Shown here: positions 8,491-18,420 of the stretch, piece by piece
How positions within the stretch are numbered: the first letter of the stretch is position 1
Layout: every line of letters starts with the position of its first letter
Assembly: GCA_002396645.1 (NCBI GenBank)
Contig: DGYI01000070.1
Location: 31,708-95,707, forward strand
DNA from: Firmicutes bacterium UBA5010
GTDB lineage: Bacteria > Bacillota > Clostridia > Tissierellales > Sedimentibacteraceae
DNA: 64,000 bases
Direction: 5' to 3'
Translations under genes and position numbers: made by a program
The notes under the pieces: model-generated
What the model saw: only the letters and a program-made list of their open reading frames with translations
Databases searched by the model: none
What the model was told of the DNA's origin: nothing

Positions 8491-9663
8491 TTATATGTTA
8501 AACAATTTATTTAAGTCCAATACACCCGCACCCTCATCAAATTGACCTGCTCCGGTTTTTGTGCAGTTTTCAAGCAAAAGTTTTTTAGCTTCAAAATGCG
8601 TAAGATCAGGTCGTTCCTGCAATAAAAGAGCAACTACACCGGAAACGATAGGAGCAGCCATAGAGGTGCCCGTAAGTGATGAATATCCTGTGTTATCTGT
8701 ACTTGACAATGATGTTATATCAACACCCGGTGCTAATAAATCGGGTTTTCTGACTCTGTCTCTGGTAGGACCTCTGCTTGAAAATGCAGGAATAGTAAAG
8801 GAATCTGTGTCGGAATATTTTCTGTCATCACAAGCTCCTACAGATATAACAAACCTGCTTGTAGCAGGTGAAAGTATGCTTCTTGGATTCGGGCCGTTAT
8901 TTCCTACAGCTGATATTACAATAAGCCCGTTTTCTATTGCCTTATTCGCAGCCTTTACAAGAGGGTCAACACGTTCAGAATTCTGAGCTGCGGTGCCTAA
9001 AGATAAATTCAGTATCTTAGTTTTAAATATATCCTTTGTATATATAACCCATTGTATTGCCGATAATATGTCTGATACCTTTCCGTTTCCTTCTTGATCC
9101 AATGCCTTTACTGATAAAATATTTGCCTCAGGCGCAATACCCCTGTACTTTCCCTTTGAAGATACTCCGTTTGATGCAACTATTCCCGAGATGTGGGTTC
9201 CGTGTCCGTTGTCGTCATAAGGCTTAGCACTGCTTTTAAGAAAATCCTTGAATCCTACTATTCTGTTGCTTGGATAGGTCAAATCTCTGTGCATAGTTAT
9301 GCCTGTATCTATTATTGCGACAGTAATTCCTTTTCCGGTGTAACCCGCAGTGATTGCTTTATCTGTGCCTATAGTTTTACCTGCCGTGTTAATTATAGTA
9401 TGAATTCTTGAATCATAAGAAATAAAATCTATATCCTCATGGGCATAGAAGTTTTTTATTTGCTGTATATTCATGTCACAGGCAAAGCCGTTGACTATGG
9501 GAAGCTCATATTTAATTCGTTTTGAAAGCGCTGAAACATTACTCTGTGTGTATGCTTTTTGGCTTTTTAGGCTAACAATAACAGGTATGCTGTCATTTTT
9601 GTTTGAGTTTATAATTGATTGTATAAATGGACATGCCTTTGCATATATGTTATTTTTTTTCAT
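8491..9663 (-). CDS. S8 subtilisin-like serine protease without signal peptide
   Basis: About 390 residues. After an N-terminal inhibitor-like propeptide (roughly 1-95) the peptidase domain carries the triad: Asp119 in VAIIDTG, His154 in NGHGTH, and Ser in SLTGTSMAAP near residue 340, with the oxyanion Asn in SAVGNNGP. No signal sequence or wall anchor is visible, which resembles AprX/intracellular subtilases more than secreted subtilisins. The ATG at 9663 is chosen since AAGAAGGTG sits six bases upstream; the upstream GTG belongs to that site. The gene lies between spoIIID and walRK and is convergent with the former. Confidence 0.92.
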   Translation of the reverse strand: MKKNNIYAKACPFIQSIINSNKNDSIPVIVSLKSQKAYTQSNVSALSKRIKYELPIVNGFACDMNIQQIKNFYAHEDIDFISYDSRIHTIINTAGKTIGTDKAITAGYTGKGITVAIIDTGITMHRDLTYPSNRIVGFKDFLKSSAKPYDDNGHGTHISGIVASNGVSSKGKYRGIAPEANILSVKALDQEGNGKVSDILSAIQWVIYTKDIFKTKILNLSLGTAAQNSERVDPLVKAANKAIENGLIVISAVGNNGPNPRSILSPATSRFVISVGACDDRKYSDTDSFTIPAFSSRGPTRDRVRKPDLLAPGVDITSLSSTDNTGYSSLTGTSMAAPIVSGVVALLLQERPDLTHFEAKKLLLENCTKTGAGQFDEGAGVLDLNKLFNI

Positions 9664-9729
9664 TTTAGTCACCTTCTTGCAATCAATTTATGCAAGAGGG
9701 CATTGTTGGTGTGCAAAATAAAAAAATTG

Positions 9730-9758
9730 CTGTAATTTATTTTTAAATATTGTATAAT
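9730..9758 (+). promoter_or_regulatory. Probable walR promoter (strong -10 only)
   Basis: TATAAT at 9753-9758 is preceded by an AT-rich spacer. The -35 region around 9730 is poor, suggesting activator dependence or a weak promoter. Confidence 0.4.
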
Positions 9759-9790
9759 AGAATGTATAAACGTTCAGGAGGGGAAAAAGA

Positions 9791-10474
9791 ATGGATGAAA
9801 AGATTCTGGTAGTTGATGATGAGAGACCGATAGCGGAAATAATTAAATATAATTTAAAAAAAGAAGGCTTTGATGTTAAAACTGTATATGACGGAGAAGA
9901 AGCTATAAAAGCAGTTCATGAAATGAAACCTGATCTGATAGTGCTGGATGTTATGCTGCCTAAAAAAAATGGCTTTGAGGTTTTAAGAGAAATCAGAATG
10001 GAATATGTTATGCCTGTTCTTATGCTTACTGCAAAAGAAGAGGAAAATGATAGAATTACAGGACTTGAACTCGGAGCTGATGATTATATAATTAAGCCTT
10101 TTAGCAATAAAGAGCTTGTTGCCAGAGTAAAAGCAAATCTAAGAAGAGTCAGACTTTCTACAGTAGAAGAGGAAATGAAATCCAAAATAACGACAGTCGG
10201 CAATCTTGAGATTAATCTGAATACTTTTGAGGTTTCAAAGCATGGTGAAATTGTTGATTTGACAAACAGAGAATTTGACTTATTAAAATATTTTGTTCAG
10301 AATCCTGATAAAACATTTGACAGAGAGCATCTGCTCAAGGCTGTTTGGAATTATGATTTTGGGGATTTAAGAACAGTTGATGTAACAATAAGAAGACTTA
10401 GAGAAAAAATAGAAACAGAAGATGACAAATATATCATAACTAAGCGTGGGGTAGGATACTACTTCAAAAGCTAA
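9791..10474 (+). CDS. walR: Response regulator WalR (YycF/VicR)
   Basis: OmpR-family regulator of cell-wall metabolism. Receiver at 1-120 has the acidic pair DD9-10, phosphoacceptor D53 in VLDVMLP and K in IIKPFSN. The winged-helix DNA-binding domain occupies about 130-226 and ends with RRLREKIE and RGVGYYF. 227 aa is normal. It is followed by walK, yycH, yycI and murA on the same strand. In Firmicutes WalR controls autolysins and wall turnover. The ribosome site CAGGAGGGG lies nine bases before the ATG. Confidence 0.96.
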   Translation: MDEKILVVDDERPIAEIIKYNLKKEGFDVKTVYDGEEAIKAVHEMKPDLIVLDVMLPKKNGFEVLREIRMEYVMPVLMLTAKEEENDRITGLELGADDYIIKPFSNKELVARVKANLRRVRLSTVEEEMKSKITTVGNLEINLNTFEVSKHGEIVDLTNREFDLLKYFVQNPDKTFDREHLLKAVWNYDFGDLRTVDVTIRRLREKIETEDDKYIITKRGVGYYFKS

Positions 10475-10578
10475 AATTAAAATTTGTACACAGAACCGTC
10501 CAAAGACTGTTTTTAATGGTCTTTGGATATATTCAAATGTCTTGAACTTAGTTTGAGACTGTGCGGAGGACACAAACA

Positions 10579-12366
10579 ATGTTTAAAAGTATTAGGTGGA
10601 GATTTGTATTAATATATTTTCTATTAATCTTTCTTGCTATGACAATAGTCGGATTTTTTATTGTTATGCAATTTGAAAAAATTCAATTGGATATGAATTC
10701 AAAAAATATAAAAGCTCGTGTTACCTCTATTTATGCATCATCAAGTGCGATGCAGCAAGATAACTGGATAAGTAATGCCGGCAACATAAAGCGTAATGTA
10801 ATGAACAGCATACAGCTTGGATACAATGAAAATGTTTATATAATTTTGAATGATATGAACAAAACTATCATAGCATCAAGCATCTTAGGTCTGGAAGAGT
10901 ACAGCGCATATAACGTTGAAAGAATAAACAGCGAAATATTGGTAAAATCCATAAATGGAGCTGTAGCCGAAACTATCGTAAAAAACGAGCTTGATAATAC
11001 TCAGATAAGTCATATTTCATATCCGCTCAAAAATGATGGCGAAGACATAAAAGGATATATTTACTTGACAAATGATATAAGCTATATATATTCAACCGTT
11101 GATCAGTCAAGAGACATGTTCACAAGGGCTACGTTCATAGCGCTTCTTTTGACCATAATTCTCGGATTTATTATTTCAAAAAGTATTACAGGACCTATAA
11201 AAGCTCTGACTGTAAAGGCTAAGCAAATGTCGCAGGGAGACTTTAATCAGAAGGTTGAAATAAAATCTGATGATGAGATAGGACAGCTCGGCAAAATGTT
11301 TAACTATTTAATTGATGAACTCAGAATGAGTATGTCAAGATTAACTCAGGAAAAGAGTAAGATTGAAACTACTCTTACCTATATGGCAGATGGAGTATTA
11401 ACAGTAGATAAAAGAGGAAATATAATACATATAAATCCGGTTGCAAAAAAAATATTGTCAGTCAGAAGCAAGGATGTATTTTATGATCAGATTATTTCGA
11501 GGAAAACCCATGATTTATATTTAGATAGAATAGAGGAAAATAAATGGAACGGAACATATGTATTAGAAACAGAGAAAGAGACATATAAAGTTGATTATGC
11601 ACCGTTTATGGATGGACAAAATCAAATAGGCGGCGTTATTTTAGTGTTTAAAAATATAACAGAGCAATTCAGGATGGAAAAACTGCAAAAAGAATTTGTG
11701 GCTAATGTATCGCATGAGTTAAAAACGCCGATAACTACAATAAAAAGCTATACTGAAACCTTGCTTGAAGGAGCCTTGGAGGAAGAAGAGGTAGCAACTG
11801 ATTTTCTAAAGGTAATCAACAGCGAAAGCGATAGGATGTCGCGCTTAGTCAGCGATTTGTTAAGATTGTCAAGAATGGATCATGAGGAAACAAGCTGGAC
11901 TAAGGAAAAGATAAACATAAACGAAATAGTTAAGGACACATATACAAAGCTTTTATTGCAGGCAAAGAGCAAGAATATAAAAATGACCTGCAATTTAGAC
12001 AGCAGAAATTCAAATGTACTGTTTGACAAGGATGGTCTTGAGCAAATACTTTTAAATATAATCGGAAATGCTATCAAATATACACCTGAGGGAGGCGATG
12101 TCAGCATAGATATTTCGTCTGAAACAAGCAGAGTGGTCATAAGTATAAAGGATACCGGAGTGGGTATACCAAAGGAAGATTTAAATCATGTATTTGAAAG
12201 ATTTTATAGAGTTGATAAGGCAAGAACACGTCAAATGGGCGGAACCGGTTTGGGTCTTTCGATTGCCGAACAGATAGCCAAAGCGCATGACAGTGTTATA
12301 GAACTCAACAGTGAATTTCATATCGGCACTACAGTTGATATAAAAATACCTAAATTGCTGAAATAA
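10579..12366 (+). CDS. walK: Sensor histidine kinase WalK (YycG/VicK)
   Basis: 595 residues: transmembrane helix at about 10-32, extracytoplasmic sensor domain, second helix near 185-205, HAMP domain, PAS domain around 260-360, HisKA with His379 in NVSHELKTP, then HATPase_c with N box NIIGNAIKYTP and G boxes DTGVGIP and GGTGLGLSI. The start is the ATG after CGGAGG; the upstream in-frame GTG at 10561 precedes that ribosome site. It phosphorylates WalR. YycH and YycI downstream usually modulate it in the membrane. Confidence 0.96.
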   Translation: MFKSIRWRFVLIYFLLIFLAMTIVGFFIVMQFEKIQLDMNSKNIKARVTSIYASSSAMQQDNWISNAGNIKRNVMNSIQLGYNENVYIILNDMNKTIIASSILGLEEYSAYNVERINSEILVKSINGAVAETIVKNELDNTQISHISYPLKNDGEDIKGYIYLTNDISYIYSTVDQSRDMFTRATFIALLLTIILGFIISKSITGPIKALTVKAKQMSQGDFNQKVEIKSDDEIGQLGKMFNYLIDELRMSMSRLTQEKSKIETTLTYMADGVLTVDKRGNIIHINPVAKKILSVRSKDVFYDQIISRKTHDLYLDRIEENKWNGTYVLETEKETYKVDYAPFMDGQNQIGGVILVFKNITEQFRMEKLQKEFVANVSHELKTPITTIKSYTETLLEGALEEEEVATDFLKVINSESDRMSRLVSDLLRLSRMDHEETSWTKEKININEIVKDTYTKLLLQAKSKNIKMTCNLDSRNSNVLFDKDGLEQILLNIIGNAIKYTPEGGDVSIDISSETSRVVISIKDTGVGIPKEDLNHVFERFYRVDKARTRQMGGTGLGLSIAEQIAKAHDSVIELNSEFHIGTTVDIKIPKLLK

Positions 12367-12473
12367 AGGGACAATAAACTTGTGCTAAATATGCTTATAC
12401 TCAATCTTGATTGAAGTTTGAATATTTGAAATGTCTCAACGCAGTTGAGGCTATGGCATAATAAGAGGTTATT

Positions 12474-13841
12474 ATGAAGATAGTAAAAAATTTAGTTTTG
12501 TTTTTAATGGTAATTATATGTGTTTTTCTAAGTACTCAGGTTTGGCTGCAGCTGCCTGATTTTTTGTCGTTGAATAAAAGCGGATATATAGAGGAACCGG
12601 GTAATCAGGATGTGGACATTGACCTTTGGACACTTATAAGACCAAGTAAATATATACTGAAAAATGACAAAGAGCTCAAAGAATTCTATTCAAAAGACGA
12701 GCTTTTGTGGCGGAACACATTAGTAAGCTTAGAAACAGCACTGAAAAATTTAGCAGACAGTCAATCAAGCACAATTATGGGAGAATTTTATCCTGAGGAG
12801 TATGTAATGCTTGAATTTGAAAATAAGCTTCCGATAGAAATCTTTGCCGGGAAATTTCAACTAAACAAAGATAATATTAAGTCAAAGCTAGGCTATATTC
12901 AAAAAATAGTTTTTGGGCTTAACGAAGTCAATAATATATATATATATAATGGTGAATCTACGGTTATCATTAAAAACTCAATGATAAAAAATTTAGAAAT
13001 ATACGATAATTTAAAGGCTATAAAGGATTCTGACTACATAAAATATAAGCAAGATATCGAGGTAGAAGGTGAAATAATACCTATTCCTATTCCGGATATA
13101 AGCACTGCCTTAAATCCGGTGTTCGTGCAATCAGAGCTTAATGTAAAAAACAAGCAGGCTATTGAAGCCATAGCAAAGGATTACTTTAAGAATAACTATG
13201 ATTATGTAAGAAGGTCAGAAGATATTGAAGGAGACATATTATACGTTTATAAAAACGAAAAAGTGCTTAAAATAACTTCAGAGGGACTGTTGGACTTTTT
13301 TGATTCAAATATAGATATTGATAATAACAGCAATGTTTATGAGGGACTTCTCATTGCACTTAAATTTGCTACTAATTTTTTAAACTTTCATGAAGATATG
13401 TATTTAAGTGAAGTAAAAACAGCACAATATGAGGGGAGTTTCGGTTATGATTTTATATTTACCTACAGAATTAAAAATAAGCCTATACTTTTTAGCAAAG
13501 TCAGAGAAAGTGCAGCATTAGAAGTTGAAGTAATAGGCAATAATGTAGTTTCCTATAAAAGACTTATAAGAAATTTAGATACAAAACAGGACAGCGAAAT
13601 GAAAGAACAAAAAATACTGTCTTTTGAAGATGTTCTCAAGAAACAGATAATTGTAGCTGATGAGGGCAATATCCTTAAAGTTATAGATAAATCAATGGTT
13701 AAGGATATAGATAATGTTTATTTGGCATACTTTGACTATGCCAGAAGGGTCAATGAACAGCATCTGATTGTTGTTTGGGTTGTTGAAATTAGTGATAAAA
13801 CTTATGTGTTTAACGCTATAACAGGTTCTTTAATTGAGTAG
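12474..13841 (+). CDS. yycH: YycH-type regulator of WalK
   Basis: 455-residue protein with a single N-terminal membrane anchor (about 5-25) and a long extracytoplasmic region. Sequence similarity to YycH is weak by eye, but the architecture (one helix, all else outside) and the position directly after walK and before a YycI-like gene are diagnostic. YycH and YycI bind the WalK transmembrane region in Bacillus and Staphylococcus and alter kinase activity. A short TA run at 12937-12952 lies inside the coding region and encodes Ile-Tyr repeats, a slip-prone site. Confidence 0.8.
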   Translation: MKIVKNLVLFLMVIICVFLSTQVWLQLPDFLSLNKSGYIEEPGNQDVDIDLWTLIRPSKYILKNDKELKEFYSKDELLWRNTLVSLETALKNLADSQSSTIMGEFYPEEYVMLEFENKLPIEIFAGKFQLNKDNIKSKLGYIQKIVFGLNEVNNIYIYNGESTVIIKNSMIKNLEIYDNLKAIKDSDYIKYKQDIEVEGEIIPIPIPDISTALNPVFVQSELNVKNKQAIEAIAKDYFKNNYDYVRRSEDIEGDILYVYKNEKVLKITSEGLLDFFDSNIDIDNNSNVYEGLLIALKFATNFLNFHEDMYLSEVKTAQYEGSFGYDFIFTYRIKNKPILFSKVRESAALEVEVIGNNVVSYKRLIRNLDTKQDSEMKEQKILSFEDVLKKQIIVADEGNILKVIDKSMVKDIDNVYLAYFDYARRVNEQHLIVVWVVEISDKTYVFNAITGSLIE

Positions 13842-13860
13842 AAAGGAAAACAGGTGAACG

Positions 13861-14691
13861 ATGGATTGGAATAAATCTAATACTATTTTAATAGTTGTAT
13901 TTTTAATAGTTAATATATTTTTATTCAGCTTTATTTATTTTTCGGATAGCTTCAATTTAGAGTATGATCTGAAAGAAAAAGAGGAATTTTTACAAAGCGT
14001 GAAAGAAATTTTAAAGCAAAAAAATATAATAATATCCTGTGAAATTCCAAGCAAGATTCATAAAGCACCGTTTTTAGAGGTTGAATATGACGTTATATCT
14101 CCGAATAGGGAGCTTGTGGAGAACTTCATAGGTAAATATGACGGTATAATCAATGAAGATGTATTGTTTTATGAGAACGAAAACGAGTCGCTGGAAATAG
14201 TGGGTATGAAAAAAATTATCTATGAAAAAACCGGTGATTTCAATATAAAAAATGAGGATTCTGCAGATGACATAATAGACGAATTCTGTAAGAGGAAAAA
14301 TATAGATATAAGCGGTTTTGTCAAAGTTAATGAAATAGATTCAAAAGATTATAAATTGATTAAATTTGTTGAGAAATATAGGACTTATAATTTAGAAAAT
14401 TCGTATATACATTTTTATATTAAAAATGGAGAGATTATTAAATTTGAGATGCAAAAAATTGTAAGCTTAAGTGAAAGAGCTAATATAAAATCTATTTCAG
14501 CAGCAGAAGCCCTTCTTAGACTTATGACTATTAATTTTGCCGACAACAAAGAAATCGTTGATATTCAGATATGTTATTATACAAAGGAAAACGAAGATTT
14601 TCAAAATATAAATTCAATAAGCGTTGATTTAGTTTGGAAAGTCATTTTCAGCGATAAAACCTGTGCCTACCTTGTAGGGGAAGAATATTAA
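13861..14691 (+). CDS. yycI: YycI-type regulator of WalK
   Basis: 276 residues: N-terminal helix at about 9-28 (start MDWNKSNTILIVVFLIVN, characteristic of YycI) and an extracytoplasmic domain ending in VDLVWKVIFSDKTCAYL, the two-component regulatory YycI C-terminal pattern. It lies 19 bases after yycH and is probably translated from the same message. It is likely to act with YycH on WalK. Confidence 0.85.
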   Translation: MDWNKSNTILIVVFLIVNIFLFSFIYFSDSFNLEYDLKEKEEFLQSVKEILKQKNIIISCEIPSKIHKAPFLEVEYDVISPNRELVENFIGKYDGIINEDVLFYENENESLEIVGMKKIIYEKTGDFNIKNEDSADDIIDEFCKRKNIDISGFVKVNEIDSKDYKLIKFVEKYRTYNLENSYIHFYIKNGEIIKFEMQKIVSLSERANIKSISAAEALLRLMTINFADNKEIVDIQICYYTKENEDFQNINSISVDLVWKVIFSDKTCAYLVGEEY

Positions 14692-14694
14692 CAG

Positions 14695-14723
14695 TTGCAA
14701 AATTGCAAAAAAAATAGTATAGT
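14695..14723 (+). promoter_or_regulatory. Candidate SigA promoter upstream of murA
   Basis: TTGCAA, 17 bases, TATAGT, about 63 bases before the murA ATG. It would let murA be transcribed apart from the wal operon. Confidence 0.55.
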
Positions 14724-14786
14724 ATCTATGATTGTATTCATGTTTTGAAAACTTAGTTCAAAAGAAAAGTTCAAGGGGAAATTTAT

Positions 14787-16043
14787 ATGTCAAAATTTTT
14801 AATAGAAGGCGGTACAAAGCTAAAAGGAAAGGTTAATATCGGTGGCTTTAAAAACGCCGCCCTTGCTATAATACCATCTGCAATTTTATGTAAGGAAAAG
14901 TGTATTATTGAAAATGTCCCGACAATAGAGGATGTAAAGGTTTTTAAAGAAATACTTACCAGTGTCGGCGCTAAGGTTGAAATGCTTGATGAGACCTCTA
15001 TAGAAATAGATGCGCGTGATGTAAAAGAGATTAGTATAGCAGAAGCCCTACCTAAAAATATAAGAGCCTCATACTATATGTGGGGAGTAGGACTTGGAAG
15101 GTTTAAAAGAGTTTCTATGCCTCTTCCGGGTGGCTGTGATATAGGGGAGAGAAAATTTGACTATCATATTAAAGGCTTTGAGGCATTGGGAGCTACTGTT
15201 GAGCTTACAGACAAAAGCATTACTTTTTCTGCGGATAAGCTGATAGGTAATAGGATTTATTTAGATTTTGCAAGTGTCGGAGCTACAATCAACATAATGC
15301 TTGCAGCAGTTTATGCCGAAGGAAGAACTACAATTGAAAATGCGGCTAAAGAGCCTCATATAGTCGATACTGCGAACTTTTTGAATGCTATGGGTGCGGA
15401 TATCAAGGGAGCGGGAACAGATGTTATAAGAATAAACGGAGTTTCTGAGCTCAAAGGATGTACATACGGCGTTATACCGGATCAGATAGAAGCGGGAACT
15501 TATATGATTGCCGCAGCCGCTACTAAAGGCGATATAATAATAGACGGAATCATACCTAAACATCTTGAACCTATAACCGCGAAGCTTGAAGAAATGGGAA
15601 TGGGTATAGAAGAATATGGAGATTCTCTGAGAGTTTTCTATGAAAAAGAGCTTGTGCCTGTAAATATAAAAACACTTCCTTATCCGGGATTTCCTACTGA
15701 TCTTCAGCAGCCTATGGCTGTGCTGCTCTCATCATTAAATGGTGAAAGCATGATAGAGGAGAGCATATTTGAGAGCAGATTCAAATATGTAGATGAGCTT
15801 AAAAAAATGGGTGCCGATATAGATGTAAATGATAGGACAGCTAAAATAAAAGGTATGGGATTTTTAACGGGAACTTCTGTTAATGCGACTGATTTAAGAG
15901 CGGGAGCGGCTCTTATAGTTGCCGGATTAGTTGCCGAAGGCGTGACAGAAATAAATGAAATATATCATATAGACAGAGGGTATGAAAATATAGAAAATAA
16001 ATTTATGAATCTCGGAGCCAGAATTAAAAGAATAAAGTCGTGA
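14787..16043 (+). CDS. murA: UDP-N-acetylglucosamine 1-carboxyvinyltransferase
   Basis: Transfers enolpyruvate from PEP to UDP-GlcNAc, the first committed step of peptidoglycan synthesis, in the cytoplasm. 418 aa with inverse alpha/beta barrel repeats. The active-site cysteine (target of fosfomycin) is C117 in PLPGGCDIG. The start of the protein keeps KLKGKVNIGGFKNAAL, with the Lys/Asn substrate site. Many Firmicutes have two MurA paralogues, and this one is attached to the wal operon. Ribosome site AAGGGGA precedes the ATG by about nine bases. Confidence 0.95.
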   Translation: MSKFLIEGGTKLKGKVNIGGFKNAALAIIPSAILCKEKCIIENVPTIEDVKVFKEILTSVGAKVEMLDETSIEIDARDVKEISIAEALPKNIRASYYMWGVGLGRFKRVSMPLPGGCDIGERKFDYHIKGFEALGATVELTDKSITFSADKLIGNRIYLDFASVGATINIMLAAVYAEGRTTIENAAKEPHIVDTANFLNAMGADIKGAGTDVIRINGVSELKGCTYGVIPDQIEAGTYMIAAAATKGDIIIDGIIPKHLEPITAKLEEMGMGIEEYGDSLRVFYEKELVPVNIKTLPYPGFPTDLQQPMAVLLSSLNGESMIEESIFESRFKYVDELKKMGADIDVNDRTAKIKGMGFLTGTSVNATDLRAGAALIVAGLVAEGVTEINEIYHIDRGYENIENKFMNLGARIKRIKS

Positions 16044-16125
16044 TTATAAATAAAAAATCCCTGCAGAGATGTTATCATGTCATAGGGACATTTAAGAAAA
16101 GAAAACTGTATACAAAAATATAAAA

Positions 16126-16147
16126 AAATCGTGCCATTGCACGATTT
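16126..16147 (+). terminator. Terminator-like hairpin after murA
   Basis: AAATCGTGC pairs perfectly with GCACGATTT around a CATT loop, with A-rich flank upstream and a T-rich tail. It may serve both murA and the convergent serine hydrolase gene. The remaining bases to 16269 show no gene. Confidence 0.75.
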
Positions 16148-16269
16148 CTTTATATTTTTGTCTAAGATAAACCTACATAGAGATTTTGTGATTTTATGTG
16201 CGTAAATCGACTATAGCTAAGAGTTCTAATCTCGAAGATAAAGGATGTCAAAAATTTGTACTATACTTA

Positions 16270-17730
16270 TTATCGGGATTTGGCATTATGCTGGAGAGCA
16301 TATATAAAGAATGTAATAGAAGCAGTTAAAAATATCAGTGAAATCAAAGCTGTAAAAATACTATATGTTTGCCAAACCAACAAGTGTGACCAATCGTACC
16401 CGAAGAGCATTGGAAAAAACCAGCACATAGCACATATGGAAACAGTAAGCGTTAGCCAAACAACAGTTATGAGTATTCTCTTTTTAGTTATTGCTTGGCG
16501 TTTATTCATTTTCTTTCTGCGTAATCCTAAAATAAAGAAAATGATAGCCAGCAGGCAAACAATAATTGTAGCAGATGAAAGAATTATGTCTAAAAGTTGC
16601 ATGCTGCTTATTTTATATGTTTGCTTAAGATTGCCGTCCAATATATCTTTGATATTTTTTACCAGACCGATATTGATATTAGAGCTGTTGGTTAGCAGGC
16701 AGAAGGCTGTTCGTTCATTTTTAAGTATTAGTACTTCAGTTGAGAAATTAGGATTGCCTCCCGAGTGCTCAATAATTGTTTTGTCGGCATTTACCGACCA
16801 TCCTGCTGCATAATACATTTTATTGACATCAGGAACGGATATATCTCCATGATGTGATTTACTAATAATTGCTTTAAATACTTCGGGTATGTCCTGCACA
16901 TCACCCATCTGCATGTTAATCCAACGCGTCATATCCTTTGTACAGGACATGATATATCCAGCCGGTTTGTTACCGCCATAATCCGGTGCATTATATGGGA
17001 TTGTTATAAAAAAAGAAGATCGATAGCCCTGTGCCAGTTGCCCGGTTGTTTGGGCAAGTTCTTTATAAACGTAAGTATTATATAAACCCAAGGGTTTAAA
17101 CACCTGCTCGGTCATAAAGCTTTCATAGCTTTGACCTGATACAACTTCAATAATCAAACCTATTACATCATAGTTTACAGTTCCATACTCGTATTGCTGA
17201 CCGGGATAAAATGCCAGTTCAGTATCCATCAATACTTCGACGGTTTTTTGCAGCATGTCCGGCGTATTGCCTTTCGGGATATTAAAATGCTTTTGATTTG
17301 TCAAACCGCTGGTATGGTGTAGAAAGTGATTAAGTGTAAGGTTCTGCATGTCAATAGGAATTCCCTTATACTCCATTGTAAACCAAGGCAAATATTTCTG
17401 AACAGAATCGGTCATGGAGAGTAGCCCCTGCTCCTCTAACAGTAAAATTCCCAAGCCGGTAAAAGCCTTACTGACCGAAGCCAGTTCGTATATGGTATTT
17501 TCGCTTGCAAGCAAGCCTTTCTCACGGTTTGCATAGCCAGACGAAAAGTAGAAGGTTTCATCTCCAGAGATAATAGAAATTGAAATGCCCGGTGTACCTG
17601 ATATATGACAGGCATCATCAAGCAATGTTTGTATTGCCGAAGATTGTGCGCCAGATAGTGCATAAACCGGTATTGTAAATCCTGTGAATAGTATAAATGA
17701 TGCTATCATAGTAACGATAATCTTTTCCAT
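16270..17730 (-). CDS. Serine hydrolase (beta-lactamase/class C PBP-like) with C-terminal membrane helices
   Basis: About 486 residues with a signal peptide (MEKIIVTMIASFILFTGFTIPVYA), then a beta-lactamase-like serine hydrolase domain with the SxxK motif in ELASVSKAF and the conserved Tyr-x-Asn as YGTVNYDVIG. The C-terminal 110 residues hold about three transmembrane helices, as in FmtA/Pbp4*-like esterases and D-Ala aminopeptidases. GTGGAGG overlaps the upstream in-frame GTG, so the ATG at 17730 is the real start. Codon use (CAG, CTG, ACC, CCG) is visibly more G+C rich than in neighbours, suggesting acquisition from outside. Substrate unknown. Confidence 0.85.
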   Translation of the reverse strand: MEKIIVTMIASFILFTGFTIPVYALSGAQSSAIQTLLDDACHISGTPGISISIISGDETFYFSSGYANREKGLLASENTIYELASVSKAFTGLGILLLEEQGLLSMTDSVQKYLPWFTMEYKGIPIDMQNLTLNHFLHHTSGLTNQKHFNIPKGNTPDMLQKTVEVLMDTELAFYPGQQYEYGTVNYDVIGLIIEVVSGQSYESFMTEQVFKPLGLYNTYVYKELAQTTGQLAQGYRSSFFITIPYNAPDYGGNKPAGYIMSCTKDMTRWINMQMGDVQDIPEVFKAIISKSHHGDISVPDVNKMYYAAGWSVNADKTIIEHSGGNPNFSTEVLILKNERTAFCLLTNSSNINIGLVKNIKDILDGNLKQTYKISSMQLLDIILSSATIIVCLLAIIFFILGLRRKKMNKRQAITKKRILITVVWLTLTVSICAMCWFFPMLFGYDWSHLLVWQTYSIFTALISLIFLTASITFFIYALQHNAKSR

Positions 17731-18011
17731 TGGGGCCTCCACTATAAAAAATACCTGTACGAATAATATAAATTTTCTATTTCAAGAATATTTTATTCTG
17801 TAGTATCTATGAAATCTTACCATAATAAAGTAAATGCTTCAAGGTTGAAATTATAATATGTGGTGATAGTTTAGCTGGAGAGTCATGGTATGTTGTGTTG
17901 CCACAAAAAGATTGTACGGTCGGATAAAAAATACCGACAAACAGTTAAACTTACTGCCTGCCGATAAATTCATCACAATTTACAACTTGCTTGAAAATAT
18001 CTACATGATAT
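17731..18011. other. Intergenic region without recognised gene
   Basis: Lies between the serine hydrolase start and the DtxR-type gene end. It contains no plausible coding frame or clear terminator. Its base composition is mixed, and it may include a remnant brought in with the serine hydrolase gene. Confidence 0.4.
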
Positions 18012-18383
18012 TTATTTTGAATTTTTTACATAGTCCTTTATTTTGTCAAAAGTTTCCTGGCTAATTATATGTTCGATTCTGCAGGCATCGGTTGCAGCTA
18101 TCTCATCATTTATCCCCAATGAAGAAATCAAAAATTCAGTGATGAGTCTGTGTCTTTCATATATAGAATTAGCCTTGTTTATACCTTCTTGAGTAAGGAG
18201 AATTTGTCCGTTTTCTGCTATAGTTATAAGGTTTGCTTTTTTTAATATGCTCATTGCCCTGCTGACACTTGCCTTTGAGTAATTAAGCTCTGTTGCAACA
18301 TCAATGGAGCGCACAAAACCACTCCTGTTTTGTAAAATCAGAATAGTCTCTAAATAATTTTCTCCGGATTCTTGTATTTTCAT
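18012..18383 (-). CDS. DtxR/MntR-family metal-dependent transcriptional regulator
   Basis: 123 residues: N-terminal winged helix (SGENYLETILILQ, VRSIDVATELNYSKASVSRAM, LITIAENGQILLTQEG) and a dimerisation/metal domain with IYERHRLITEFLISSLGI and DACRIEHIISQET. There is no SH3 domain, so it is the short MntR/IdeR-like form. It is divergent from the feoAB operon, which carries two palindromes, so it is the likely iron-responsive repressor of that operon. I prefer the ATG at 18383. GGAGG lies 14 bases upstream, a long spacing. Confidence 0.87.
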   Translation of the reverse strand: MKIQESGENYLETILILQNRSGFVRSIDVATELNYSKASVSRAMSILKKANLITIAENGQILLTQEGINKANSIYERHRLITEFLISSLGINDEIAATDACRIEHIISQETFDKIKDYVKNSK

Positions 18384-18420
18384 AATTATGCTTATTACCT
18401 CCTTTATACGAAGTGCGAGC

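Noticed and set aside
12937..12952. TATATA run as a promoter or microsatellite locus
   Set aside because: It lies inside yycH and encodes Ile-Tyr repeats in frame; noted only as slip-prone.
16256..16813. 185-codon frame antisense to the serine hydrolase 3' end
   Set aside because: Shadow of the membrane-helix coding region on the other strand.
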